From: CAZYYO01 sp964650965 | GTDB taxonomy: Bacteria > Bacillota > Clostridia > Lachnospirales > Lachnospiraceae | Direction: 5' to 3' | Assembly (NCBI GenBank): GCA_964650965.1 | Contig: CAZYYO010000025.1 | Location: 1-32,843, forward strand | Length of the DNA stretch: 32,843 nt | In this document: piece by piece, positions 7,821 through 16,960 of the stretch | Position numbering within the stretch: the first letter of the stretch is position 1 | Layout: each line of letters starts with the position of its first letter | Position numbers and translations under genes: made by a program | The notes under the pieces: model-generated | Told to the model about the DNA's origin: nothing | Databases searched by the model: none | Seen by the model: only the letters and a program-made list of their open reading frames with translations

Positions 7821-9419
7821 ATGGAAATGAAAAAGAAAGTTCAGGCACTAAAAATACCTACTATAATCCTGGCAATTCTTGTCCTGTGCAGCTATTGTTT
7901 TGTCAAGCTATGGAAAGCAACAGAAGCTACAAATGTATACCAGAGGCTGATGATTGCTGTAATGATTCTGGCAGGAATGGCTATTTTAGCCACCACGATT
8001 CTTGCAGTAAGAAAGCATTTGCCTTTATATAAGATTTATCCCATCCTGGGTCTTACCTTTGGCGTGATATTTACATTAATTATTCCTACCGATACCACTC
8101 CGGACGAGATTGCACATCTGGATAATACGTATATCTTATCTAACAGGCTCCTGGGAATTGATGAGATAGAGAATCCCTGGAATCTCATATTGAAGCGTAA
8201 TTGTGACGTGGCTTATGAAGAGCATGAGCTGAGTCTTGAGAATTATGATAAGTATTATCATACCTTTGGAGCAGTATCGGAGAAGGATTTGGAACTGGAT
8301 TTGACGAAGAATGACAGCACAGGGAATTCCACTGCCTATATCATCGGAGCATTAGGAGTATCCCTGGCACGTGTCCTTCATTTGAATTATGGCTGGATGA
8401 CCCTTATGGGTACTTTGTTTCAATTATTATTCTTTGTTGCAATTGTAACCTACTCGCTGAAAATTATTCCTTATGGACAACGGATACTCTTTACTATTGC
8501 ACTGCTTCCTATGACCTTACAGCAGGTAAGTTCTTTCTCCTATGATAATATGATGATTGCATGTGGTATTTTGGTAACATCACTTTTCTTATGCTGGTAT
8601 CAACAGGAAACATTACCTGTTTCGCAAGAGAATGTTCGTATGGATGTTAGGCATAGAATTGGACAGCTGGTACTCTTTGCCTTTGCTGCTTTGATGATGA
8701 TTCGGACGAAGGGCGGTGCATATGCACTTCTCCTTTTGCTTCCCATCATCATTATTTTTAGATATATGCGTAAAAATCAGCTGTGGAAGAATCGTAAGGT
8801 ACAGCTTGGTATTGTGATTATGGTACTTCTATTGCTGGCTGCCTCCATATATTTGTGGAAATCAGGTGTTGCTTACAGCATATGGGAACGGGTATGCCTG
8901 GAACATTATATTCCCAGCAGTGATGCCTATGGAGCAGCTCCCATTACTTTTATTACCAGACCAGGCTACACATTGAAGCGTCTGGCAATGACGGTTCTGG
9001 CCAATGGAAAGGATTATCTCTACTCCATGGTTGGAGGATTATTAGGATGGCTTCAGCTGGTAATCAGTGGCAAGATTATCTGGCCATTGCTTCTTGTCTT
9101 GATTTTATCTATGGTGCGTACCAGAGAAGAGAAGATAGAGGTATCCAAGGGGGTTCGTGGAGCACTTATCATTATGTCGCTGCTTAGTATGTTAATCTGT
9201 GTAGCCGCAATGATGTACCTGTGGACACCGGCAACGGCAACAGTGATTGCAGGGGTACAGGGCAGATATTTTATTCCACCATTACTGGCATTATTAGTAG
9301 GGGTGGGATTATGGAGCAAACCATGCTGGCCAGCAGAGTATGTAGATGATTACTTTGTTATGGCAGTAGGATTTTTGGACTATCTTGTCATTGCCAGCGT
9401 GTTGCTAATTTTCATATAA
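7821..9419 (+). CDS. DUF2142-like polytopic membrane protein
   Basis: 532 residues with about 11-12 hydrophobic segments. The large first outer loop begins TPDEIAHLDNTY near residues 93-104, the signature position of DUF2142 proteins, which have a GT-C-like architecture and often sit in surface polysaccharide loci. The frame is open from TTG 7818, but AAGGAG (7806-7811) with 9-base spacing supports ATG 7821. It probably transfers or handles a lipid-linked sugar on the outer face; a catalytic role has not been shown for the family to my knowledge. Confidence 0.8.
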   Translation: MEMKKKVQALKIPTIILAILVLCSYCFVKLWKATEATNVYQRLMIAVMILAGMAILATTILAVRKHLPLYKIYPILGLTFGVIFTLIIPTDTTPDEIAHLDNTYILSNRLLGIDEIENPWNLILKRNCDVAYEEHELSLENYDKYYHTFGAVSEKDLELDLTKNDSTGNSTAYIIGALGVSLARVLHLNYGWMTLMGTLFQLLFFVAIVTYSLKIIPYGQRILFTIALLPMTLQQVSSFSYDNMMIACGILVTSLFLCWYQQETLPVSQENVRMDVRHRIGQLVLFAFAALMMIRTKGGAYALLLLLPIIIIFRYMRKNQLWKNRKVQLGIVIMVLLLLAASIYLWKSGVAYSIWERVCLEHYIPSSDAYGAAPITFITRPGYTLKRLAMTVLANGKDYLYSMVGGLLGWLQLVISGKIIWPLLLVLILSMVRTREEKIEVSKGVRGALIIMSLLSMLICVAAMMYLWTPATATVIAGVQGRYFIPPLLALLVGVGLWSKPCWPAEYVDDYFVMAVGFLDYLVIASVLLIFI

Positions 9420-9486
9420 TATGGTATAAAAAAGTAATGTCCTTTTATAGTTACAGGTTATATATTACAGTACGCAAGGAGAAAAT

Positions 9487-11937
9487 ATGATAGACAATTA
9501 TTTTGCATTGAAGATTTTTCATATGCATCTTTTAAGAGATAATACGGTGATTTTTATCGGCGTATTTCGGGATGATAATCCTAAGAATGCAACGCTTCAT
9601 GCAATAATAGATGGGCAGGAATGCCCCATTGATATTAAGATAGCAGACAGCCAGGAGGTGCGACGGAGAAATCTGCCCCTGGATATGAATGCTTCCCAGG
9701 AAGTGATAGGGGAGATTCATCTTCCTGACAGCTGGAGGAACTCCCAGGGGATTACGCTGGAATATGAGATGGATGGAAGAAGACATGTAGCACATCGCGG
9801 AACCAGAAGAGAGATTGCAGAATTTACCAACTCCTTACTGGGGAATCTGGATTATTCTCGCATAGAGGGTGAGGAGGTGCATCTGGCGGGCTGGGTAGCA
9901 GCACAGGATATTGTCTGTCATCTTACCAGTCAGGGAAAAGAGATTCCTTATAAGATGCAACGTAGATTCCGCAGGGATGCCCGGGAATTATTTCCTGAGC
10001 TGGAGGATGATGCACAGTTGGGATTCGATATTTCTTGCCCGGTAGGAGATTACCCTCAGCTTCAGCTAACGATTCAGTCAGGTGACAAGACGATGGAAGT
10101 GCAGGTATCCATGGAAGAAATTCGTGCTGGAGAAGAGCGATTTGTTAAGCAGAATATTTTCCAGAAGGGAATCCGCTATTACCGTAATAATGGTGTTAAG
10201 AAGACCATATCCAAGATTGCGTCCAAGCTGATGAAGCAATCAGAGGAAGATGATCATTATGATGTATTTCTTAAGAACCATCAGGTGACACCGGAGATGC
10301 TTCAGGCACAGAGAGAAGCGAACTTCGCTTATCAGCCTACCATAAGCATTGTGATCCCTTTGTACAATACACCGAAGCCTTTTCTTCAGGAATTAATCCA
10401 GTCAATTATGGAACAGACCTATCCTCGCTGGCAGCTATGCCTGGCAGATGGAAGTGAAACCAATCAGCTGGAGCAATGGGTGCGAGAATTTTCTCAGAAT
10501 GATGAGAGGGTTTGCTATCGCTTACTGGGATATAATGATGGAATCTCCAAGAATACCAATGGAGCCATTGAGATGGCGACAGGAGATTTTATTGCTTTCT
10601 CGGACCATGATGATTTACTAACAATAGACGCATTATACTGGTGTGTATCAGCCTTAAATGAGGATGATACCATCGATTGTCTGTATTCAGATGAAGATAA
10701 GATTGATATGGATGGCGAGACGTTGTTTATGCCTCACTTTAAGACTGATTTTAATATTGACCTATTATGCAGCCATAATTATATTACCCACCTTTTTGTA
10801 TGTCGTAAGACTATCGTAGATCAGGTGGGCAGACTGCGTTCCGAATATGATGGCTCCCAGGATCATGATATGATTTTCCGCTGTGTAGAGCAGTCCAGAA
10901 GAGTCTATCATATACCAAGGGTGCTATATCATTGGAGATGCCATAAGAATTCTACCGCCATGAATCCGGAAAGCAAGCTTTATTGTTATGAGAGCGGACG
11001 TAAGGCTGTGGAAGCCCATTTCCAGCGACTGGGGTTGCCTGTAACAGTTGAGAATGCGTCCAACTATGGCTATTATCGTACAATTTATCACTGGGCGGAA
11101 CGTCCTCTGGTATCCATTATTATCCCCAATATGAATCATATGGAGGATTTAAAGAAATGCATTTCCAGTATTCAGGAGAAGTCCTCTTATTCTCATTATG
11201 AGATTATTGTTGTAGAGAATAACAGTACGCCAGGGGATGCAGTGTTTGATTATTATGATGAACTGAAGAAGCAAGACCATATTATGGTAGTAACTTACCA
11301 GGGAGAGTTTAATTATTCCAAAATCAATAATTTCGGGGTAGAACACGCTCAGGGTGAATATATTTTATTGTTGAATAATGATACAGAGCTGATTGCAGAA
11401 GACAGCATCAAGGAAATGTTGGACATCTGTATGAGAGATGACGTAGGAGCTGTAGGTGCCAGATTATATTTTGCAGATAACACAGTACAGCATGCAGGTG
11501 TGATATTAGGAGTGGGAGGTATCGCCAACCATGCCTTTCTTGGTATTGACCGGGGAGATGTTGGATATTTCTTCCGCAGCGTATGTGTACAGGATTTTAT
11601 GGCAGTAACGGCAGCCTGTATGATGACAAAGCGAAGTGTGTTTGAAGAGGTCGGTGGTCTGACAGAGGATTTCGCAGTAGCATATAATGATGTTGACTAT
11701 TGCCTGAAACTTGGAAATCTTGGTAAGCGAATTGTGTATACACCATTTTCCGAATGGTATCACTATGAATCCAAATCCAGAGGATATGAGGATACGCCAG
11801 CGAAGAAGCAGCGGCTGGAAGAGGAGTCCCGGTTATTTATGCAGAGATGGAGTGACGTAATGAAGAAGGAAGACCCTTATTACAGTCCCAATCTAAATCA
11901 TGACCGTGCAGATTATGCTTATAATTTACAAGGCTAG
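9487..11937 (+). CDS. Bidomain GT2 glycosyltransferase with N-terminal extension
   Basis: 816 residues, no membrane segments, cytoplasmic. Residues 1-~240 are an unrecognised, mostly beta-type region that may contain two similar halves. A basic linker follows. The first GT2 domain starts near 285 (SIVIPLYNTP) and has the acidic motif FSDHDD near 371-376. The second starts near 542 (VSIIIPNMNH), has LLNNDTEL near 628-635 and a later YNDVDYC. Such tandem GT2 enzymes build O-antigen, rhamnan or teichoic-type chains, with each domain adding a different sugar or linkage. With rmlA and rmlC directly downstream, rhamnose is a plausible donor sugar (inference). AAGGAG lies just upstream of the ATG. 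Confidence 0.88.
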   Translation: MIDNYFALKIFHMHLLRDNTVIFIGVFRDDNPKNATLHAIIDGQECPIDIKIADSQEVRRRNLPLDMNASQEVIGEIHLPDSWRNSQGITLEYEMDGRRHVAHRGTRREIAEFTNSLLGNLDYSRIEGEEVHLAGWVAAQDIVCHLTSQGKEIPYKMQRRFRRDARELFPELEDDAQLGFDISCPVGDYPQLQLTIQSGDKTMEVQVSMEEIRAGEERFVKQNIFQKGIRYYRNNGVKKTISKIASKLMKQSEEDDHYDVFLKNHQVTPEMLQAQREANFAYQPTISIVIPLYNTPKPFLQELIQSIMEQTYPRWQLCLADGSETNQLEQWVREFSQNDERVCYRLLGYNDGISKNTNGAIEMATGDFIAFSDHDDLLTIDALYWCVSALNEDDTIDCLYSDEDKIDMDGETLFMPHFKTDFNIDLLCSHNYITHLFVCRKTIVDQVGRLRSEYDGSQDHDMIFRCVEQSRRVYHIPRVLYHWRCHKNSTAMNPESKLYCYESGRKAVEAHFQRLGLPVTVENASNYGYYRTIYHWAERPLVSIIIPNMNHMEDLKKCISSIQEKSSYSHYEIIVVENNSTPGDAVFDYYDELKKQDHIMVVTYQGEFNYSKINNFGVEHAQGEYILLLNNDTELIAEDSIKEMLDICMRDDVGAVGARLYFADNTVQHAGVILGVGGIANHAFLGIDRGDVGYFFRSVCVQDFMAVTAACMMTKRSVFEEVGGLTEDFAVAYNDVDYCLKLGNLGKRIVYTPFSEWYHYESKSRGYEDTPAKKQRLEEESRLFMQRWSDVMKKEDPYYSPNLNHDRADYAYNLQG

Positions 11938-11985
11938 ATGTGTAACAATATTGTAGTAGATGATTAGTTGTTAGGAGGAACACAG

Positions 11986-12864
11986 ATGAAGGGAATTATA
12001 TTAGCAGGAGGTTCAGGAACCAGACTGTATCCATTAACGAAGGCTATCTCAAAGCAGATTATGTCGGTATATGACAAACCAATGATTTATTATCCATTAT
12101 CCACCCTGATGCTGGCAGGTATTCGGGAAGTATTGATTATTTCTACCCCCAGAGACCTTCCGGTTTTTCAGGAGCTTTTGGAGGACGGAAGCCAGCTTGG
12201 GATGGATATTCAGTATGCAGTACAGGAAGCTCCCAATGGACTGGCAGAGGCTTTTATTATTGGTGCTGATTTTATTGGGGATGATGCAGTAGCTTTAGTG
12301 CTGGGAGATAATATTTTCTATGGCCAGAGCTTCTCTAAAGTGCTGAGGAGTGCAGCTGAAAGAACAGAGCAGGATGGTGGAGCCACTATCTTCGGTTATT
12401 ATGTTAGAGACCCTAGAGAATATGGAGTGGTGGAATTTGATGAGACTGGTAAGGCAATCTCTATTGAAGAGAAGCCGGCCAATCCAAAGTCAAATTATGC
12501 GGTTCCAGGCTTGTATTTCTATGATAATCATGTGGTTCAGATTGCAAAGACCATTCAGCCCTCTGCCCGTGGAGAACTTGAGATTACTACCGTTAATAAT
12601 GAGTATTTGAACCAGGGAAATCTCTATGTTGAGACTCTTGGCAGGGGATTTGCATGGTTGGATACAGGCAGTCATGATATGCTTCTTGCAGCTGCAGACT
12701 TTGTTTCTACATTTCAGAAGCGTCAGGGCTTATACATTTCCTGTATTGAGGAAATTGCATACAAGAGAGGATTTATCAACAAGGAGCAGCTGATTCAGCT
12801 GGCACAGCCATTATTGAAGACAGAATACGGCAAGTATCTGTTGGAGGTTGCACAGGGACTGTAA
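11986..12864 (+). CDS. rfbA: Glucose-1-phosphate thymidylyltransferase
   Basis: A protein of 292 residues, the normal length for RmlA. It has the nucleotide-binding signature LAGGSGTRLYPLT at residues 6-18, then SKQIMSVYDKPMIYYPL, LGDNIFYG and IEEKP. It makes dTDP-glucose from glucose-1-P and dTTP, the first step to dTDP-L-rhamnose. AGGAGG at 11973-11978 is seven bases before ATG 11986; the open frame from TTG 11968 lacks support. RmlB and RmlD are not in the window. Confidence 0.96.
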   Translation: MKGIILAGGSGTRLYPLTKAISKQIMSVYDKPMIYYPLSTLMLAGIREVLIISTPRDLPVFQELLEDGSQLGMDIQYAVQEAPNGLAEAFIIGADFIGDDAVALVLGDNIFYGQSFSKVLRSAAERTEQDGGATIFGYYVRDPREYGVVEFDETGKAISIEEKPANPKSNYAVPGLYFYDNHVVQIAKTIQPSARGELEITTVNNEYLNQGNLYVETLGRGFAWLDTGSHDMLLAAADFVSTFQKRQGLYISCIEEIAYKRGFINKEQLIQLAQPLLKTEYGKYLLEVAQGL

Positions 12865-12917
12865 TATTGGATAGTTAAATGGATTTGGATAGATTATATG
12901 AGAAAGAGAGAATAAAG

Positions 12918-13490
12918 ATGGGTAAGATTAATGTAACAAAGGATTGCAATGGAATTTCAGGTCTGATGGTTATTGAGCCAACAGTGTTTGGAGATGACAG
13001 AGGATATTTTATGGAGACCTATAATTACAATGACTTTGCAGCTGCCGGTATTGACTGCAAGTTCGTACAGGATAACCAGTCTGCATCCAGGAAGGGTGTC
13101 CTTAGAGGATTGCATTTTCAGATTCATTATCCCCAGGATAAGCTTGTTCGCGTGGTCAATGGAGAGGTGTTTGATGTTGCGGTAGATTTACGTGATGGTT
13201 CGGATACCTTTGGCAAATGGTTCGGCGTTACCCTTACTGCAGAGAATAAGAAGCAGTTCTTTATTCCCAAGGGATTTGCTCATGGCTTTATTGTGTTGTC
13301 TGATTATGCAGAGTTCTGTTATAAGGTTACAGATTTTTACCATCCAAATGACGAAGGTGGATTAATGTGGAACGATAAGGACATTGCTGTACAGTGGCCT
13401 ATGCCCAAGGGCATGACAGAAGCAGATTTGATTTTATCCGATAAGGATAAAGTGAACTGGAGCTACCAGGAGTATCTGCAGAAACGATAA
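12918..13490 (+). CDS. rfbC: dTDP-4-dehydrorhamnose 3,5-epimerase
   Basis: 190 residues with the RmlC signatures RGYFMETYN near residue 30, RGLHFQ (catalytic-type His66), VVNGEVFDVAVDLR and FFIPKGFAHGF. It epimerises dTDP-4-keto-6-deoxyglucose at C3 and C5, third step of dTDP-L-rhamnose synthesis. The frame is open from 12879, but the protein family starts at about MGKINV, so ATG 12918 (weak AGAGAG upstream) is chosen. It lies 53 bases behind rfbA and clearly belongs to the same operon. Confidence 0.94.
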   Translation: MGKINVTKDCNGISGLMVIEPTVFGDDRGYFMETYNYNDFAAAGIDCKFVQDNQSASRKGVLRGLHFQIHYPQDKLVRVVNGEVFDVAVDLRDGSDTFGKWFGVTLTAENKKQFFIPKGFAHGFIVLSDYAEFCYKVTDFYHPNDEGGLMWNDKDIAVQWPMPKGMTEADLILSDKDKVNWSYQEYLQKR

Positions 13491-13540
13491 CTCCTGGATG
13501 TAATTCCAGGTGAACAGTTATATTAACAGGAGTAGAACAC

Positions 13541-14953
13541 ATGTCAAATAAAAAGAAAATTGCCGGAGTACTGCTATTACTTTTTATAGTACTAAGTAAT
13601 ATCTATATTTATCAATATCAGGAACCGGTGAATGAAAATATTTCACTGTCCATTACATTCGAGGCAGACCAGGCATTCTCTCCACAGGTGTATTATCTTA
13701 CTTCGGAGCAGACCTATGAAGATGGAATCGTGCCTTCACAGGTGAAGTCTGCATCTTATACGCAGGTGGGACAAAGGGAGACATTATCCGTTAATCTTCC
13801 AGGGGATGTGACCTGCTTACGTATTGATTTTGGTGAGTTTGCCCAGAAGATTCATGTAACAGATCCACAGCTTCAATTTAATAATAAGGAAATCACATCG
13901 GTTTCCCTGGATTTTGCAGATGCCATGGACATGCAGATGATAGATGATATTAGCGGACAGAAAGCTTCCTGGGAGGTTCAGACTCAGGCAGGTGATCCAT
14001 ATATGGTTCTGGCCATTGATTCAGACCTGGTACGAAGCTACATTCAGGATAGCCTACAGCTTCCTAATATGGTGAAGCATATTATGATGTGTGTATTTTT
14101 TGACCTGGTTCTGTTCTTAACCTGGTTGAAATGGGATAAGCTTACAGATATTCCCAGAGATCTGCTGGCTAACAAGAGATTAATCTTCAATCTGGCAAAG
14201 AATGATTTTAAATCAAGATTTTCGGGCTCTTTTCTGGGGATTGTATGGGCATTTGTGAATCCTATTGTTACGGTACTGCTCTACTGGTTTGTATTCCAGA
14301 AGGCATTAAATGTTGGAACCCAATCTACCAAGGCGGGAATTACCGTTCCCTTTGTCTTATGGCTGATTGCCGGTCTTGTACCGTGGTTTTACTTCTCTGA
14401 AGCATGGAGCTCAGGAACAAATTCTCTGATTGAATACAGCTATCTGGTGAAGAAGGTGGTATTTAAGATTAGTGCACTGCCGGTGGTGAAGGTAGTGTCC
14501 AGTTTGTTTGTTCATTTATTCTTTGTAGGCTTTACCCTTGTTCTGTATACATGTTATCAATATTATCCCACACTCTATGCATTGCAGATATTATATTATT
14601 CTTTCTGTATGATTCTGTTTTGCCTGGGACTTACTTATGTTACGGCAGCAGTGGTGGTTTTCTTCCGGGATTTGTCCCAGATTATTGGCATCATGATGCA
14701 GGTACTTATGTGGATGACTCCGATTATGTGGAATATTGATGGAATGACCCTGCATCCGCTGATTGCAGGTATTCTTAAGCTAAACCCCATGTTCTACATA
14801 GTGAATGGTTACAGAGATGCATTGATTAACAAGGTGTGGTTCTGGGATAGATTAGATCTTACAGTATATTTCTGGATTGTAACATTAGCTTTGCTGGGGA
14901 TTGGTACTACGGTGTTTAAGAAGCTGCAGGTACATTTTGCAGATGTACTGTAA
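13541..14953 (+). CDS. wzm: Polysaccharide ABC exporter permease with N-terminal outer domain
   Basis: 470 residues. From about 215 it is an ABC-2 permease of the Wzm/TagG type: an amphipathic entry helix (LAKNDFKSRFSGSFLG, WAFVNPI) and six membrane segments. Typical members have only about 260-280 residues. Here residues 1-~205 add a signal-anchor-like TM (8-25), a hydrophilic, probably beta-rich domain of about 155 residues outside the membrane, and a second TM (~183-203) that returns the chain to the cytoplasm. CAGGAG precedes the ATG by seven bases. With the ATPase encoded next it forms the exporter of the lipid-linked polysaccharide; the extra domain may guide or hand over the polymer. 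Confidence 0.9.
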   Translation: MSNKKKIAGVLLLLFIVLSNIYIYQYQEPVNENISLSITFEADQAFSPQVYYLTSEQTYEDGIVPSQVKSASYTQVGQRETLSVNLPGDVTCLRIDFGEFAQKIHVTDPQLQFNNKEITSVSLDFADAMDMQMIDDISGQKASWEVQTQAGDPYMVLAIDSDLVRSYIQDSLQLPNMVKHIMMCVFFDLVLFLTWLKWDKLTDIPRDLLANKRLIFNLAKNDFKSRFSGSFLGIVWAFVNPIVTVLLYWFVFQKALNVGTQSTKAGITVPFVLWLIAGLVPWFYFSEAWSSGTNSLIEYSYLVKKVVFKISALPVVKVVSSLFVHLFFVGFTLVLYTCYQYYPTLYALQILYYSFCMILFCLGLTYVTAAVVVFFRDLSQIIGIMMQVLMWMTPIMWNIDGMTLHPLIAGILKLNPMFYIVNGYRDALINKVWFWDRLDLTVYFWIVTLALLGIGTTVFKKLQVHFADVL

Positions 14954-14991
14954 CAGGCAATTACAGGTTTTGCGATGGAAAGGTATAAGTA

Positions 14992-16287
14992 ATGGAACAG
15001 CTGGATAAAGAATATGCAATTAGAGTAAAAGATGTCAGTAAGATGTATAAATTATATGAACGCAATCGGGATCGTTTTGTAGATGCCTTCAGTCTGTCGA
15101 AGAAGAAGCGATATAAGGAGCACTTTGCACTCAATCACCTAAGCTTTGATATTAAGAAGGGAGAGACCGTGGGAATTATCGGTACAAACGGTGCTGGTAA
15201 GTCCACGATTCTCAAGATTATTACTGGCGTGCTGAACCCCACCTTAGGTGAGGTAGTTATTGATGGGCGTATTTCAGCACTGTTGGAGCTGGGAGCAGGC
15301 TTCAATCCGGAGTATAACGGAATAGAGAATATCTATCTGAATAGTACCATGATGGGCTTTACTAAGGAAGAAGTAGATGCCAAGATGGACGATATTCTGG
15401 AATTTGCTGATATTGGAGAATTTGTTTATCAACCGGTGAAGACCTATTCCAGTGGTATGTTTGTGCGTCTGGCTTTTGCGGTAGCTATTAATATTGAACC
15501 GGAAATTCTGATTGTTGATGAAGCCTTGTCAGTAGGCGATGTCTTCTTTCAGGCAAAGTGTTATCAGAAATTCGAAGATTTTAAGCAGGAAGGTAAGACC
15601 ATCCTTTTTGTCAGTCATGACCTGGGCAGTATCTCCAAGTATTGTGACAGAGTTGTTTTACTGAATAAAGGTCAGAAGTTGGATGAGGGAACTCCTAAGG
15701 ATATGATTGACCTGTATAAGAAAATTCTTGCAGGACCAGGCAGACAGCAGGGAACAGAGATTAGCAAGAGTAGATCCTTTAGTGAGATTATGGAATCTGC
15801 AGATGGCTGGAAAAATTATTTCCAGATTAACCCGTCCTTAAATGAATATGGGGATGGTAAGGCTGAGATTATAGATTTTGCCATTGTAGATGAACAGCAG
15901 CAGATAACCAGTACAATCATTAAGGGAACCAGCTTTCAAATTAAGTCCAAGGTGCATTTCTTTGAGAATGTTGAGAAACCGATCTTTACATTTACCATTA
16001 AGACGGTGCGTGGCATTGATGTTACGGGAACAAATACTCTGATTGAACAAAAGGAAGTGGATATGGCCAAAGCCGGGGAGACTTATGTTATTACATTCCA
16101 GCAGGATATGAATCTGCAGGGAGGGGAATATCTGCTGTCTATTAGCTGTACCGGCTACGAGAAGGGTGTGCTGAAGGCACATCATCGATTATATGACCTT
16201 ATCAGTATTTCCGTTATATCAGATAAGAACACGGTAGGCTTTTATGACATGAATTCAGTTGTATCAATTGATAAAGTGGAGGAGTAA
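14992..16287 (+). CDS. wzt: Polysaccharide ABC exporter ATPase with Wzt-like carbohydrate-binding C-terminus
   Basis: 431 residues. The nucleotide-binding domain (1-~245) has Walker A GTNGAGKST near 62-71, signature YSSGM near 153, Walker B EILIVDEAL near 170, D-loop SVGD and H-loop FVSHD. Residues ~275-431 form a beta-rich domain that corresponds in place and length to the carbohydrate-binding domain of E. coli O8/O9a Wzt, which recognises the capped chain end before export. TagH-type ATPases of teichoic acid export lack this kind of domain. Its stop codon overlaps the next start (TAATG), so it is coupled to the methyltransferase-like gene, matching the functional pairing of Wzt with a chain terminator. 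Confidence 0.93.
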   Translation: MEQLDKEYAIRVKDVSKMYKLYERNRDRFVDAFSLSKKKRYKEHFALNHLSFDIKKGETVGIIGTNGAGKSTILKIITGVLNPTLGEVVIDGRISALLELGAGFNPEYNGIENIYLNSTMMGFTKEEVDAKMDDILEFADIGEFVYQPVKTYSSGMFVRLAFAVAINIEPEILIVDEALSVGDVFFQAKCYQKFEDFKQEGKTILFVSHDLGSISKYCDRVVLLNKGQKLDEGTPKDMIDLYKKILAGPGRQQGTEISKSRSFSEIMESADGWKNYFQINPSLNEYGDGKAEIIDFAIVDEQQQITSTIIKGTSFQIKSKVHFFENVEKPIFTFTIKTVRGIDVTGTNTLIEQKEVDMAKAGETYVITFQQDMNLQGGEYLLSISCTGYEKGVLKAHHRLYDLISISVISDKNTVGFYDMNSVVSIDKVEE

Positions 16288-16958
16288 TGGAGACATACCA
16301 GGAGTTGGAGCAGAATTCTCACGTAAGATGTAATATTATTCATTGGATGGACATCCCCAGGAATGCCTATATCCTGGAGCTGGGGGAGCTGTGCCAGGCG
16401 ATTACACAGTATTTGACACAATACACGGAGCATCTTACCAGTGTGAAAGAATGGGACGAAAGCCTGCAGAACATGCAGTATGATTATATTTTCCTATGGG
16501 GGCATCTTCCAGCTATGGAGCATATGACAGAGACGGAATGCCTGTCTCTTCTAATACATATGCTGCGACCTGGCGGCAAGCTTGTTCTTGCTGTGAATAA
16601 TAAGTATGGCTTACGTTACTGGGCAGGATGCAAGGAAGAAGGGCAGGATTCCTTCTTTACGTCCTTAACCAGGGAAGATTCTATAGGGGTTAGTAAAACG
16701 CATCTGGAGCAGCTTCTGTCCCAGCAGTCTGGTGTTGCATATCGCTATTATTATCCTTATCCGGATTACAAATTTCCAAGCATTATCTATTCAGATGATT
16801 TTCTACCTCGTAAGGGTGAATTAGTGATTCACAATTATCCATATCACCAGGAACGCCTTCATCTATTCCAGGAGTCCAGGGTATATGATAATCTGATAGA
16901 GGATCAGATGTTTCCGTTGTTCGCCAATTCATTTCTTGTGCTCATAGAAGGAGAATAA
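16287..16958 (+). CDS. Class I SAM-methyltransferase-like protein, shortened SAM-binding region
   Basis: 223 residues. The middle and C-terminal parts look like a class I methyltransferase found in polysaccharide loci: YDYIFLWG near 66, LRPGGKLVLAVNNKYGLRYW near 93-112, then PYPDYKFP and FANSFLVL at the end. The N-terminal Rossmann part is abnormal: motif I reads LELGELCQA instead of a glycine-rich ExGxGxG, and the stretch that should hold the acidic SAM-ribose residue and motif II is only about 30 residues long. It may be catalytically weak, or work with the next protein. GGAGGAG precedes the ATG, and the start overlaps the wzt stop by one base. By position it corresponds to the methyltransferase half of WbdD. 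Confidence 0.75.
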   Translation: METYQELEQNSHVRCNIIHWMDIPRNAYILELGELCQAITQYLTQYTEHLTSVKEWDESLQNMQYDYIFLWGHLPAMEHMTETECLSLLIHMLRPGGKLVLAVNNKYGLRYWAGCKEEGQDSFFTSLTREDSIGVSKTHLEQLLSQQSGVAYRYYYPYPDYKFPSIIYSDDFLPRKGELVIHNYPYHQERLHLFQESRVYDNLIEDQMFPLFANSFLVLIEGE

Positions 16959-16960
16959 TC

